NCBI GenBank assembly: GCA_903632075.3
Contig: CAHIKZ030005408.1
Location: 2,117,501 to 2,181,500 of the forward strand
Source: Acanthosepion pharaonis
Taxonomy: Eukaryota > Mollusca > Cephalopoda > Sepiida > Sepiidae
DNA length: 64,000 bases
Reading direction: 5' to 3'
Shown: piece after piece, positions 12,127-24,015 of the stretch
Position numbering within the stretch: the first letter of the stretch is position 1
Layout: every line of letters begins with the position of its first letter
Translations under genes and position numbers: made by a program
The notes under the pieces: generated by a model
The model's database searches: none
Told to the model about the DNA's origin: nothing
What the model saw: only the letters and a program-made list of their open reading frames with translations

Positions 12127-13258
12127 TGGACGACATGCAATGCTCTATTGTGCTTTCAAACTATCTGTTAATGTATAAATTGTGCAGTAAACAATTTAAA
12201 AATGTTAACCAATTACTTAAAATTTAAAAAAATAAATAAAAAATTCGTCTACAACAGTCTGTATTTACATTTAGTATCTACTACCAGTAATGATATATAC
12301 AGTACTTGTACATTGTAATTACTGAGAAATACACATTTTCCCCCAAAATGTTAACTGTACCCTTTTTTCCATATGTATTTTTTTATGTTGTGTGTCTAAA
12401 CGGCTGTTGTGATGCGTCTAGTGTGGTAGTCTGTAGTGGTAGTGCTTGTCACTTCTCGCTTTCAGTTACCGCCGCTGGTTAGCAGAAATGCGAAAAGGGG
12501 AGCCGAGTGCGTAAATCTTCCCCTGCCAGTAGCCTCTCTATCAGCAAGCCCTATGTAGTACCTTCTTGTGGCGACACATGGCGACTGGGCATCTTGCGGA
12601 CTCTGCCTAAACTACAGGGGACAGAGGAGGAATTGGCTCCCCCCCTTAACATGCGGCTTGTAGGCCCACCGGTGTGTGGACATGCCCTGGTGCCCATGAA
12701 CCAACCCCCAGCTATGGGTTAAATAGCTCCACTGCCTTGTGGAAATCTTCGGGAGAAGGAAAGGCTAAGGAGTAAACCCTACACAAATCCGGAGTGGAGC
12801 CCCTAAGGCGGATGGAAGGCACTCTGTGCTACCTTCCGGCAACTCCTGCGCCCGCGCTGGTACCAAACTGTATTGGTTTATCCTCTCTTTGGACTCTGCT
12901 AGCAAGGCCGAGAGCGTGAACTAGACGTCCGGGAAGCCCTAGTTCTCCATATATCCCTCCCGGGCTCGTAGGGCACTGGAGAGGACACTCTAGCGATGTC
13001 GCACAACACGGGAAGTGAGAGTTACCGGTTAAAAGCCCAACCCGATTGCCGTAGGTTACGGGCGACTGGAGTCACCTCCGTCGGTGGGAGAGATCATCGC
13101 GTCTCACTGGACAGCTACCGCCCGCCTCAAGCTGGGCATCCCCCAGCCAGTAAGGTTCTGTCCCGCCACAGCTTGCCTGCTCTACTGTGTGTGTAGGGAC
13201 TGATTCTCCTGACAAGCAAGCTGTAAATCCCGTACCAGTCAGGAAAGAAAGAAACACG

Positions 13259-14185
13259 AAGACTCCAGCTCTTCGGTTTGCTAGCTGGAACGCCCGGACT
13301 ATGCGCCCTGGACTCGCAGATAACATCCAACAGATCGACGATGCTCGAATGACCGCGGTCATGGACAGGGAACTCTCAAGACTGGGCACTGACATCGCAT
13401 GCCTGCAAGAGACTCGTCTGGCTGACAGCGGTTCCATCAGAGAGGCCAACTATACCATCTTCTAGCATGGCCTTCCTCGGGATGACCCAAGGCAACACGG
13501 CGTAGGCTTCGCCGTGAAGAACTCGCTAATACCAGCCATTGTACCACCAACTGGCGGATCTGCGAGAATCCTAGCACTGCGCCTCTTAACATCTACGGGT
13601 TTCGCCAACGTCCTCTACATCTACGCGCCAACGCTCTGCGCCACCCCAGAGGTCAGGGACCAGTTTTATGAGACTCTGGATGAGACGATATCCATGAACC
13701 CCAATACTGAAGGATTATATCAATTGGGAGACTTCAATGCCAGAGTGGAAGCCGAGTGTGACACTTGGCCCTCTTGACTCGGTCGTCAGGGCATAGGCAA
13801 GATGAATGAGAATGAATAACGGCTGCTGGAAATGTGCTGCCACCAAGGACTATGCGTGACGAATACCTACTTCAAGTGCAAAGAACGCCACAAAGTCTCT
13901 TGGAGACACCCCCGTTCTCGACACTGGCACCAGCTCGATCTTGTCATCACCAGGCGGGCAGACCTAAGGAGCGTTCTTCACACTCGGAGTTTCCACAGCG
14001 CAGACTGCGACACGGACCACTCCCTAGTAAGCTGCAAAGTGAGATTGACATCCAAGAAAATACACCGCTCCAAAAAATACACCGCCTCCCTCGCATCAAC
14101 ACCTGTCGCTCCAATGACCCTGAGAGCTCTCGCCGCTTCCAAACCACCTTTAGCTCGAAGGTCGACACATCCTTCAGTGCAGTAG
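13259..14185 (+). pseudogene. Apurinic-type endonuclease domain of the LINE
   Basis: The frame opens with LRFASWNARTMRPG. Catalytic-site motifs of the exonuclease-endonuclease-phosphatase fold follow in order: LQETRLADSG (the metal-binding Glu), YAPT, LGDFNARV (the Asn/Asp pair), and near the end CDTDHSLV (the Asp-His site). One reading frame carries all of them but is cut by TAG at 13463, TGA at 13775 and TAA at about 13817. The domain nicks target DNA during insertion. The motifs are well kept, which points to moderate age. Confidence 0.85.
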
Positions 14186-15870
14186 ATGGCACTCACTGTG
14201 ATGAGATGCAGCCGGCATCTAAAGCCAAGAGACAAGCACTTCTGGCCTACAAACATAACCCTTGCGTCAATACCCGCGATGCCCTCAGAGCTGCTCGCAG
14301 CAAGGCCCAACAGACTGAACGCCGCTGCACCAACGACTACTGGCTAAACCTGTGAAGCAGGATCCAGACGGCTGCCGACAGTAGAGACGCAAGAGGCATG
14401 TACGCCGGCATCAAAACCGCCACCGGCCTTACTCCCATCAAGACGGCTCCGCTGAAGTCCAAGGCAGGAGAGGTCATTACAGACCGGGGCAAGCAGCTGG
14501 AGCCCTGGGTGGAGCACTATCTGGAGCTGTATGCAACCAAGACGGTGATGCCGCCATGGATGTCTTTCCTAGTCTCCTAGTCATGGAGGAGTTGGATGCC
14601 CCGCCCTCTGCGGAGGAACTCGGAAAAGCCATCGACTGTCTCTCCTGCGGGGGCGGGGAGATGGGAGGGACGGGATCCCATCGAAGGTTCTGAAGATTGG
14701 CAAGCCGGCTCTGCTGCAGCATCTGCACGAGCTCCTGTGCTTGTGCTAGAAGGGCCACGTCCCCCGGGACATGCGAGATGCCAACATTGCCACCACCTAT
14801 AAGAATAAAGGTGACCTCAGCGACTGCAATAACTACCGCGGCATTTCCCTCTTCACCGTCGTGGGAAAGGTCTTTGCCCGCGTCATCTTGCCACGCCTAT
14901 AGAGCCTCGCCTCTCGTGTGTACAGCACAGTCTGCTACAACGGCGGAGCATCTAACGCCTTCCCTGTGAGCAGCGGCGTAAAACAGGGCTGCTTCGTCGT
15001 GCCGACACTCTTTTGGATCTTCTTCTCCATGCTTCTCCGGTACGACTTCTGCGACTGCACGGAGGGCATCTACATCCGCACTAGAGCAGACGGCAAACTC
15101 TACAACATCGCCCGACTGCGCACTAAGACCAAAGTCCGTGAGGTCCTCATTCGTGAATTGCTGTTTGCCGACGACGCTGCGCTGACGTCCCACACGGAGG
15201 ACGGTCTGCAAGAATTAGTCAGCCGCCTGGCCCATGCCTGCAAGGAATTCGGCTTGACCATCAGCCTCAAAAAGACCAACATCCTGACACAAGACACCGC
15301 CTCCTCTCCGGACGTTGCCATCAAGGGCACGCAACTCATGGTGGTGGACTTCTTCAACTACTCCGGGTCGATCATCTCCAGCTCCCTCTCCCTGGACACC
15401 GAGATCAGCTCCAGGATAGGGAAAGCTAAACAAGTGCGTCTGGAACAACAGCCAGCTGACGGAGAACTACAAGTCTACCGGGCCTGCGTCCTCAGCACCC
15501 TTCTGTGTGGCAGCGAGTCCTGGACAACTTACGCCAGTCAGAAGAGGTTAAACACAAGAGTCTGTGTGGGGGCTCCCGTCCAACTGGAAGATCTCAGCTC
15601 CGCTTCAAGGATGTCTGCAAACGGGACATGAAGCTGGCTGACATCGACCCAAACACCTGGGAGGCCGCGGATGACGATCACCAGCTTTGGAGAGCCACAA
15701 TCAGTGACGGCGTCACGATTGCAGAAGCTGCGGGGGAAGATCTGCAAAGAGAGCCAGGAGAAAAGCAAGGACAGCCCAAGTTTTCATGTCATTCAGTTTC
15801 ATCTGCGCCAAGTGCCTGAGAGACTGTCGCTCCAGAGTTGGGACTACACAGTCACCAGAGGTGATGTAAC
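14186..15870 (+). pseudogene. Reverse transcriptase and C-terminal tail of the LINE
   Basis: The RT N-terminal part is near 14398-14580, and a segment with DGIPSKVLKIGKPALLQHL is near 14666-14725. NYRGISL is at about 14830, SSGVKQGC near 14957, and the catalytic FADDAALTSH near 15163-15192. The part between RVILPRL and VYSTVCYNGG is much shorter than in intact elements, so about 80 residues of the RT core seem deleted. A second deletion follows SWTTYASQ. The tail reads RFKDVCKRDMKLADIDPNTW, typical of this family. Several frame changes occur. Confidence 0.85.
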
Positions 15871-16257
15871 TCCATCGCCTAGAATTAAAAAAAAAAAAAA
15901 AAAAAAAAAAGGACTAAGCGCTACTTCATCGTCTCCCGAGACGGACGGATGCCGACGACGATTATTTTATTTTATTTATTTATTATGAAAATTAAATGAT
16001 GGAATTCTATTTGTGGGTGGGCCTTCTTTGTCTCCTGGCAACCAAAATTTTTAAGCATAGTCCAGCACTGAATAATGATATTAACTTATAACGTTTCTCC
16101 TTGTCAAGCAACGAGTCCTCAGTGCTAAAAATGGAACTGGCTTCCAAGGGAAAAATTATCCACGAAGCATGCAAACAATATAGCCTTTCAAGAAGCCTAC
16201 CCAATGGATGTTTGGCGGGACAGTGAAAGAAGTTATTGAGTCCTGCAATCATCATCA

Positions 16258-16660
16258 TGAGTCCCAAAACCCATCGGGGCTCGTAGGGGCACCATATGTA
16301 CTGCAGCCGTAATAGAAGTGGTTTATCTTGGGCAAGATAGCCCGACGGGTCCCAGCCCTCTCTAGGCCAGTTTTGAATTCAGTTTGTCTTCTCGTAGACT
16401 GGTTGCCAATCAAAGCTATAGGACCCAATCTGTCTTGCTATTTACCCATAATTGGGAACAATAAATGGGCGTATACCTTTCGCAAGGCTATTAGCACGGA
16501 AGTGAATGCGCTGAAATCGACTGGAATTTGAACTCGGCTCTCTGGCTCCTCAATCCGAGCCGCTAACCATGCTTCCGATGCAATGGATATGTGTAAATTT
16601 ACAATGCGACTCTCGTCCAAGCTTTCCACCGACTGGCAAATGATTACTACACGTTGCATT
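16258..16660 (-). repeat. tRNA-derived SINE
   Basis: On the minus strand the head has an A-box-like ATGGTTAGCGGCTCGG and a B-box GAGTTCAAATTCC. The body contains GATTGGCAACCAGTCTA and GAATTCAAAACTGG. The same order occurs on the plus strand at 23755-24015, so the two are copies of one family. The reading frames at 16328-16753 are inside it. Confidence 0.65.
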
Positions 16661-17035
16661 CGATTTTCCATCTCGTCGGTGTTTAACGCAAGTTGGGAAA
16701 GGGCCCGCTGCATACTCACAAGGTGACACGATGAAAGACAAACGCCATGTCAAAGAATAAGAACGGAAACTTGTTTCCCATATTATGAAACATATTTTGT
16801 TTAGGGGTTTGCTTGCTCGCTTGGGTGGATAAGTATGTGATACTTGTGTTTTTGTGTGTGTGTAACAGCTCAGTTCTTCACCACTACCAAATCCCCACCC
16901 ATCTACTCATCCCAGCATGGTGGACAGCAATACAAATGCACAGGAATCACGCGGCATACAAGTCTGTCTCCCGCCAAGGGATGATGAGAACTTTCCCATG
17001 ATACCAGTTAATATAGACCAACACCAGGATATACC
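16661..17035. other. No gene seen
   Basis: The start may still be SINE flank. The rest is anonymous, with no exon recognised. Confidence 0.4.
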
Positions 17036-17072
17036 ACACACACACATATACACACAGACAGACACACACACA

Positions 17073-17129
<57 letters not shown>
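17036..17129. repeat. (CA)n(TA)n microsatellite
   Basis: An imperfect CA/GA-rich run is followed by about 28 TA units. Four overlapping frames on both strands are artefacts of it. Confidence 0.95.
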
Positions 17130-17132
<3 letters not shown>

Positions 17133-17814
17133 AGACTCACCCAACGATGAGTCACTGGTGTGTTTATGAAAAAATAAATACGCAAAAAAGTGCTGTTAGG
17201 CTTGTATAATGTGGGTGATACACGCTTGAGTACAAATCCGGCCTTATAATTTTAACCAAAAGTTACGAAAACGGATCCTGATATGCAATATCTCCAGAAC
17301 AATCATGGAATGATAGATGCAGATATTGTGAAGACATTGTGAGAGCCCTTTACCCCTTAATCAACGAGTCTAAAGTGGGCTTATGAGTTCTACTAGGTTA
17401 GTACACGAAAGAAGAAGCACTGAGAATCGATAAAAGACGCACGGCTGGTTATACGTAATGTGTAGATTTTATTTGTCAGTGCTTTTAGTCCATTTAAGAG
17501 CAGATACGCAACAAAATAAAATGTCGCCTTGAGGGTAACAGTCCAAACAAGTTTTCGTGTTGTCTTTCATTTTATTTTCTGCTCTGTTGCGACAACAAGA
17601 ATTAGAAATGTTCTCCGAGGAGGGCAGCTAGCACACGATTATTTTCTGGGAAATATCTATTATCCTTTGAAGGGCTCTCTTGTCCGTTGCCAAACAGTTT
17701 GCATATCAAACAGCTATACAGTACGCTAGAACACCCTCAATAGAGTAACAGTAGGTTACCAGCACCTCCCTTTGTAAGTTATTTTTTTTAGAATTCTTAG
17801 TAAATGGTGGCTGC

Positions 17815-18290
17815 CTATATAGAAACTATCTCATTTGTTGGCTATTGTGGCATGTGGGGGGTTCCTTACTTTGCTCGATTCAGCAGCAACGGAAATAATC
17901 AGCAGGGTACAACCGGAAATCATTGAAGTCATAAAAGCCCTGACCAAGCCCTGTTCGGCCTCAGTGGCCTCTACATTCAAGACCTTTTTTCCCCCACTTT
18001 CCCCTTGTTCATTTTCAGAGGTCTTTACCTTCAAGCCCAACTCTGAGGGCTTCACAGAAGCCTTGCTGCAGAAGACGAGGGCTGTCGAGAGCTTTACTCA
18101 GATTTCTCATTCCTCCCGTGGAAATCGGCGAAGAAATCTCCCTTCAAGACACCTAATAAAGGAAAACTACACACAACCCTTGCTGCAGAAGACGAGACTT
18201 GTTTCACATTCAGATTTCTTGTATCTCCCGTGCGAACTAGCGGAGATGTCTCTTTTAACAGAAACAACTGAAGAAAACTAATTTAAAAAG
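17815..18290 (+). repeat. Dispersed repeat with a shared open frame (copy 1)
   Basis: ATAGAAACTATCTCATTTGT and TTGGCTATTGTGGCATGTGG recur almost unchanged at 59970-60015, where the same first residues (MLAIVACGGFLTLL) can be read. A unit beginning CTTGCTGCAGAAGACGAG is present twice here (18061 and 18179, 118 bases apart) and once at 60720. The frame of 148 codons at 17835-18281 is therefore part of a repeat. I see no known domain in it. It may be an unnamed SINE/LINE fragment. Confidence 0.55.
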
Positions 18291-18602
18291 TTAATTGGGG
18301 AACCCCACATTTTTCCGCAAAAAAATTCTATAGAAACACAACTCCAAATTAAATAATTGAATAATTGTCTAGGAGACAAGATGGTATAAACCACAGAAGA
18401 TCAAGGGCACCTACACCATCAGAAGAGGTACAAGTCAACAGGGCGGCGCTGGGTCTTGCTCCCCACAAAAAAAAATTATACTGCCTCTCTACTACATGTC
18501 AATTTCAAAGTTTCACAACCTGAAGGCCACAGACCATTTTTTTTTAAATTACCAAAAATCAGTTTAAATCTAAATGAAAATTTCAGTACATATTATTCAT
18601 TA

Positions 18603-18797
18603 CAGTGTAACTCGGATATAAGAGAGTTGTTGGGACTGGAGAGGAAGTCTCTTATATCCGGGTTTGGTCTATTTTATATACATTAACACAGTCCCAAATT
18701 AGAGCCTGTGTTAGACCAAACCCGGATATAAGAGAAACCCGGATATAAGAGACTTCTTCTCCGGTCCCGCCAACTCTCTTATATCGGGGTTACACTG
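18603..18797. mobile_element. Pogo/mariner-like MITE, fold-back
   Basis: The ends CAGTGTAACTCGGATATAAG and, reversed, CAGTGTAACCCCGATATAAG are flanked by TA on both sides (18601-18602 and 18798-18799). Nearly the whole element can fold on itself. The TA target and CAGTGTAACCCGGATATAAG type of end suit a non-autonomous Tc1/mariner-pogo element. A second member lies at 21591-21744. Confidence 0.75.
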
Positions 18798-18799
18798 TA

Positions 18800-20640
18800 T
18801 TTACTTTTTGAGAATGAATATTTTTTTTATTTTTAAAAATCTGAGAAAATATTCTTTTTGTAATAACCACCAATATTTTCACGAGTAAATTTTACTCAAA
18901 AAATGTTTAAGTAATTAATCCTTAAATTTGCTAAATGTCCACGAAATACTTCTCGAGAACAAATATTGGATTTTTAAAAGATTTTTAATTTTGATTACTA
19001 TTATTTTTCAATTTCATCTATGGTGACTTGATGAGTGAACGTGCCAATGTTTTAAAAATGCCTGAAACTTTTTACGGTAATTCATTTTTCTTTTAATACG
19101 GATTAGCTTTTTAGTTTTTAGCCTTTTTTATCTCTCAAATTAAACCAAAATTTAACTCCAAAGAAAATATTTAGAAGTGTGGCGGTACCTAAAAAACGCA
19201 TCATCACTCGCAAACCTATAATCCATGGGAAAACATTTGGACGAGCTCCATTCTTTAATAATTCCATCAGTTTAGACTTTTAAGATGACCCACAGGAAGT
19301 CGAACCACCCTCATTCCCCTCGTATGGAGTAAGTTTCATTCAAACAGGCTGATGTTTTTAAATTAACTGATCGCACGTGTAGTATGCAGATAAGATGCCT
19401 ACTGTCGGCCTTGTGCCACATATATTCCTCGTGGGTGGGATATTAAATACTAAGATGCCTACTGTAGGGCATTGGTGATTAATTCTGGTAGATATTATCA
19501 ATTGATATAGCAGCGTATTAAGATCCTACCCAGTGCTAAACCAAGGAAAATTTATGTGTGCAGATAAGGGTGATTGTTTTAAAATTTGAAATGAAATAGG
19601 ATACTGACACAACTGAATTTATCAATGTTTTACTGTCTGAGGTGAAAGTTTAAAAATATGTTAATGATTTAAGATAATTTTAAATAAAAATACGTTGTGT
19701 TGTTGTTGATTTGTAAAAAATGAATTTTTGGTTGTTGCTTGTTCACAAGTTGTAAAAAAAATCTTTCTTTAACCTACAATGCAAAAAACTAAATAAAAGT
19801 AACTTTTTTTGTTTGATAAAAATAAAATAAAAAAGTTTTTATTTCTCAAATTCAATCAAATTCGTCAAAAAATAGCCAGGTAAAAATAAAATTATTTTTT
19901 AAAACATTCAAATTAATAAACGTTTAATTTTGTAAAGAAATAATTAAAAAGTTAATAGGTGAATTAAAATTCAATTCATATTGTTTAAAAATAAAATTCA
20001 CTAAATAATAACAAATAATGGTTTCGTAGTTTAATAATTTTTTTTAGATTATTTTTAGGGAGAATGTAACAACAATTGTTGCAATTAAGACACACACATG
20101 ATTGTAAATATCATCACTTCTCTTAAAAATTATTTTATAGTTATCACAATGTGTTACATCATTGTTAAATAAAATTAAAGTAGCGGATAATCGAAACTGT
20201 CTGAAAAAAACATTGATTTTTTTTCTTTTAAATTATTTTTCTTTTTTTCATTTTTGGATCTTTCTATAGATTCTTTTACTTTTCTTTACGACTTAACAAG
20301 GGAGATAACTCACTAAAATGCGCCTTTAAAAATATTTATTAAAAAAAATACATTTACAATTTTTAAATGAACATGAAAAGGGTTTTTATTTTAATTCGAA
20401 AAGAAATAGTATAATAAAACTTTTTTTCTTTTAGATCAATAATGGGCGATGGAAATTCTTTGAAAAGTTTACTTATATTTAATTCGTGATTCTGAATTTT
20501 TCAGTTGGTAATGTTATTTTACATTGCACGTATTTATGAATATATTTACGAAAAAAAAACTTGGAAGATTAATTGGAAACAATTAAAATCATTATGAATA
20601 ATTTTTAGTAAATTAATATTTTTATTCTGAAGTGCGAATT
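18800..20640. other. AT-rich stretch without a gene
   Basis: Very AT-rich with many A/T runs. The only recognisable word is a degenerate copy of the 6.9-kb repeat (GGCCTTGTGCCACAT) at about 19408. Confidence 0.55.
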
Positions 20641-20645
20641 CGTGA

Positions 20646-20727
20646 GTCGTCGTGGCCGAGTGGTTAAGGCGATGGACTAGAAATCCATTGGGGTCTCCCC
20701 GCATAGGTTCGAATCCTATCGGCGACG
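20646..20727 (+). tRNA. tRNA-Ser(AGA)
   Basis: The acceptor arms GTCGTCG and CGGCGAC pair over seven bases, with discriminator G. The D-arm region contains GGCCGAGTGGTTAAGGC (A box). The anticodon stem-loop is TGGACTAGAAATCCA with anticodon AGA. A long variable arm, GGGG-TCT-CCCC, is the hallmark of type II serine tRNAs. The T arm is ATAGGTTCGAATCCTAT (B box). There is no intron and CCA is not encoded. A T-rich tract at 20751 can serve as a pol III terminator. All stems are intact, so this looks like a functional gene; the frame at 20546-20821 on the minus strand is a shadow. Confidence 0.95.
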
Positions 20728-21484
20728 TTATTACTTTGCTGCAATTACCTATTTTTTTTATTTTAAAGTAACCTTTCAACAGTTCATTAATACTATTTAA
20801 ACACAGAAAAACTAAACACATTTGAAAATTAAGATCTTATCTTGGTCATGAGTGTTTCTGTGTTTATTGACGGTTCGGGTTACAAAAATGTTTTTTTTTT
20901 ATTATTTCATTTTTTATTTGTCTTTTAATTAAAAAAAATATTCACTCGAACCAAAATTATTTATCGCCTTCAGTTTTAAAAATTTGCCGTTATTTGAATA
21001 GAAACTGATGTCATCAACCTCGGCTCTATAGTAAAGCTAGGGGCCAGGGGTTAGGGTCTCGGTTTCAGCTAAAAACAGAAAAATTTATCATCGTGTCCTC
21101 AATCAAAGAAAATTTGTTTAAATTCATTATTGCGAATTAATTTTCACTTTTCAGCATAAAAATCAGAACATTCAACATGCTTTGATTTCTTGTTTCTTTT
21201 TTTCCCGAAAAAAAGTTTTTATTCTGAAACTTTTTTTAAGTGAAAAAAAAAATCTATATGATTTAAAAATTTAAAAGAAAAGAAAAAGTCTCTATAAAAA
21301 AGAAAAAAGATCACATATCTCATTTCACTTTCAGCAGTTAAAAATGAGTACAAGCGATTAAAAAAAAAAAGCAAAAAAAAAAAGGGTTTTATTTACTTTT
21401 ACTTAGAGAGTAGGATGATAATTCGAAAAAAGAGTTCATTTTTTATGAAATAAATCGGAAAGAAAAAATTTAGGTTTTAAAAAA
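20728..21484. other. No gene seen
   Basis: AT-rich flank of the tRNA gene with A/T runs and nothing else recognisable. Confidence 0.5.
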
Positions 21485-21561
21485 GTGCGTGAAGGAGGCT
21501 AAAAATAGGATGTTAAAAGTTAGGGGCTTTTAACATCCTATTTTTAGCTCCCTTCACACAC
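21485..21561. repeat. Short perfect hairpin
   Basis: GGCTAAAAATAGGATGTTAA pairs with TTAACATCCTATTTTTAGC around a loop of a few bases, and outer bases GTGAAGG/CCTTCAC extend the stem. It is probably a tiny MITE or the ends of one. Confidence 0.6.
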
Positions 21562-21590
21562 ATTTCTTACTTAACATTTCATTTTTAGTA

Positions 21591-21744
21591 CAGTGTAACC
21601 CGGATATAAGAGACCCTGATATAAGAGAAACCCGGATATAAGAGAGATTTTCTCTGGTCCCAAAGTGTTCCCATACTTACCTAAACAAAATAGACCAAAC
21701 CCGGATATAAGAGACTTATTCTCTCTTATATCCGGGTTACACTG
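21591..21744. mobile_element. Pogo/mariner-like MITE, fold-back
   Basis: The ends CAGTGTAACCCGGATATAAG are present in both orientations. TA duplications sit at 21589-21590 and 21745-21746. It is the same family as 18603-18797 with a shorter middle. Internal GGATATAAGAG words repeat in both orientations. Confidence 0.8.
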
Positions 21745-22071
21745 TACTTCATTTTTTTTGTGGCACCTTATTTGCATATTAGATTTTGACCAATGACTGT
21801 TTTGAGCTGATAAATAAGTAGGCAAAAGATAGCTACAGACTAAGAGGCACCAACCCCAAGCAAGGTGATAATACCACCAAGAGGAAAGGGGGTCACCAAA
21901 AATGAAAGAGAAAAAAAAGACTTTACAGGAAATTGGAAACTCAATCCTAAAAAGGAAACTTCTCTTCAAAAGATTGGGGAGGAGTGTGTACCGGGTGATA
22001 GGCAAACCTATCTACTATTAAGGAAAAAATATGTAAATAAAAGTTCAGAGTTTTTGGAGACGTTATAAATA

Positions 22072-22372
22072 CAGAAGGTCCTTCGGTTACATTGGACCCA
22101 ATGTATGGTATTTCATTGTTACAGCACCATCTTTCATAATTTAATACCATGTCACACTGTGCTATATGAGGAAGATGGCATTGTTTCTTTGCCAGCTGCA
22201 CACTATATTGGATTGTGCTACATTTGCTATCTCTTGTTTGTGTCTTTCTTTGGGAACTTTATGTCCTTCGTTATAGCTCACATTAAGGCAGACTTGTAGG
22301 TGCTTATGTAGGTGAAAATCAGTTACATCACACCATAGGAATGAATCTTTGACATAAGTTAAGGACCTTCTG
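22072..22372. mobile_element. MITE with TA target and 12-bp inverted ends
   Basis: It starts CAGAAGGTCCTTCGG, ends TTAAGGACCTTCTG, and is flanked by TA on both sides (22070-22071 and 22373-22374). The 301-bp length and TA target suit a Tc1/mariner or pogo-type non-autonomous element. The frames at 22105-22443 lie in it and are not genes. Confidence 0.75.
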
Positions 22373-22439
22373 TATAGAGTTGAAGTGGATTTCAGAAGGA
22401 ACCGGAAGCCCAGAACATTATCATTGATAACTCTCTCCT

Positions 22440-23490
22440 TCAATTTGCGGACCCTAGTTATTATATTCTTAATACTTGATATAATGCAAAAATATTACAA
22501 TTATAAAATCAGTCAATAATTATTTATAACTATTTATACTGGGACTCATGCATGCAATTACAAGGAATCCATAATAATATTTAAAATTTTGAAATCATAT
22601 TTATTTTTGGTATATGAATGTTTTGAAACTATTTCTAAATCTTTGATTGTCTTTCAAACATTCTGCCTCACCTGCTGTTCTCTTCTGATGCACCTATGAG
22701 GTGCACTGTATCATTTGGGAATCACTGCCCTAAGGTGATCAACCCATCAAGGAATCCTCCTCAAATATAAGCTTTAACACTATACACACTATATGTACAA
22801 ATAAGGGTACCTCAGTATACACACTTCTATTCATCTCTTTTTATATCCTTCCTATTTAGTTTGCTAAGGCAATAAAATATTTCTTTTATATGTCAAATAT
22901 TGTTTGCAATTTTATTCCATGACTCTCTTTGATTGTAATACATTGCTAAATGTTGTAAACTTGTATGGCATGATGGGTGACAATGAAGAGTCATTAAATG
23001 AAGAATTTGCCAAACCAATCTCCCATGACTACTTTACTGCCCTGGCAGTAACAGTAAAAAGCTGTTGCAACTATTGTCAACCTTGACAGGGGTCAGACAT
23101 TTGATAACATAAATTTTTATTATTGTCATCCTCATATACTGAATCTATCATATTTAACAGTTTTTAAAATATGTTTAAGTCTTCATTTTTATCTAGATCT
23201 TCTAGCTATACAGGTTCAGTCTTTGGAGTCTAACTAAACATAACACAAGTTCATTAGATACATCTCTCCTTCACACACTATTTAGGTTATTTTTCAGCAT
23301 CTTTAGAGATGAATGGCAAAGCATAAACAAAGGTCAACAAGAGACAGAAAGTGGTGGAAAGTCAAGAAAGTACAAAGAGAATGTCATACCCATTTTAAGG
23401 AAATAAGAAAAGGGTGTTTTTTATATACACAATGTACATATTACTGTAAATTATATGGAAAGCATTTAGAAGCAGACGCAGTTTGTATCT
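22440..23490. other. No gene seen; possible hAT-type end
   Basis: At about 22708-22730 the minus strand reads AGGGCAGTGATTCCCAAATG. CAGTGATTCCCAAA is common at hAT element ends, but a partner end was not found. A 60-codon frame at 22904-23086 shows no domain or clear splice sites. Confidence 0.35.
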
Positions 23491-23494
23491 TGCA

Positions 23495-23700
23495 CTTTTC
23501 ATTTGTGAAACTCTCTTCTGGCTTCCCAGTCAACTTTGATCTTCAAAGATTAAAATCCAATGTTAATCATCATCTTCTGTCTTTTTAATTCCTGTTCTTT
23601 TATTGTTCTCTCTCCTTAATAATTTTTTTCTTATATACTCTCATTCTCAGTAACACCTTGCATCGTGCTTGAGATGAAATAGTTAGAAAAAAAAAGGTAG
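23495..23700 (+). pseudogene. 5'-truncated LINE tail
   Basis: The frame gives LSSGFPVNFDLQRLKSNVNH, the last residues of a Jockey/CR1-like reverse transcriptase ORF. A 3' part containing CTTGCATCGTGCTTGAGATG and a short A run follow. The same 3' end occurs at 29960-30005 and 38600-38650. Confidence 0.6.
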
Positions 23701-23754
23701 AAAAGTGTTTACCATGTAAAGCAAGTAAGGTAAGAATAATTGTCTTTGTTGGCA

Positions 23755-24015
23755 ATGAAATATATATGAGCAGCATAGTGGTTTTTTGGAATGGAAAATG
23801 GGGTTTACATGCCAAGTTCAAATTCTGGACAAATTCATTGCATTCACTTTTACATAAATACTTTTTGGAAAGATATGAATCGCTTCTCTCTTCCTAGTTA
23901 TTGTTTAAATAGCAGTGTAGACTGGGCTCTTTAACCTTGGTTGGCAACCAGTCTAATAGAAGGATAATTCTGAATTCAAAACTGGTTAGGCTAGCAACTG
24001 TACTAGCAACTCCAC
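23755..24015 (+). repeat. tRNA-derived SINE
   Basis: The A-box-like region AGCAGCATAGTGGTT and B box CAAGTTCAAATTCTGG are followed by a body with GTTGGCAACCAGTCTA and GAATTCAAAACTGG. It is the plus-strand relative of 16258-16660. Confidence 0.65.

Larger units (their letters stand above)
12400..15962 (+). mobile_element. Decayed RTE-like LINE, nearly full span
   Basis: A GC-rich island stands out sharply from its AT-rich surroundings. In order it has a 5' leader (about 12400-13190), an endonuclease region (about 13260-14080), a reverse transcriptase region (about 14400-15440), a C-terminal tail, a poly-A run of 23 (15887-15909) and a short terminal block ending GATGCCGACGACG. The frame order and motifs are those of non-LTR retrotransposons related to RTE elements of invertebrates. 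Many stops, frame changes and at least two internal deletions make it inactive. Confidence 0.85.

Noticed and set aside
16907..17185. Four overlapping frames on both strands rich in Ile/Tyr/Thr
   Set aside because: They are translations of the (CA)n(TA)n microsatellite.
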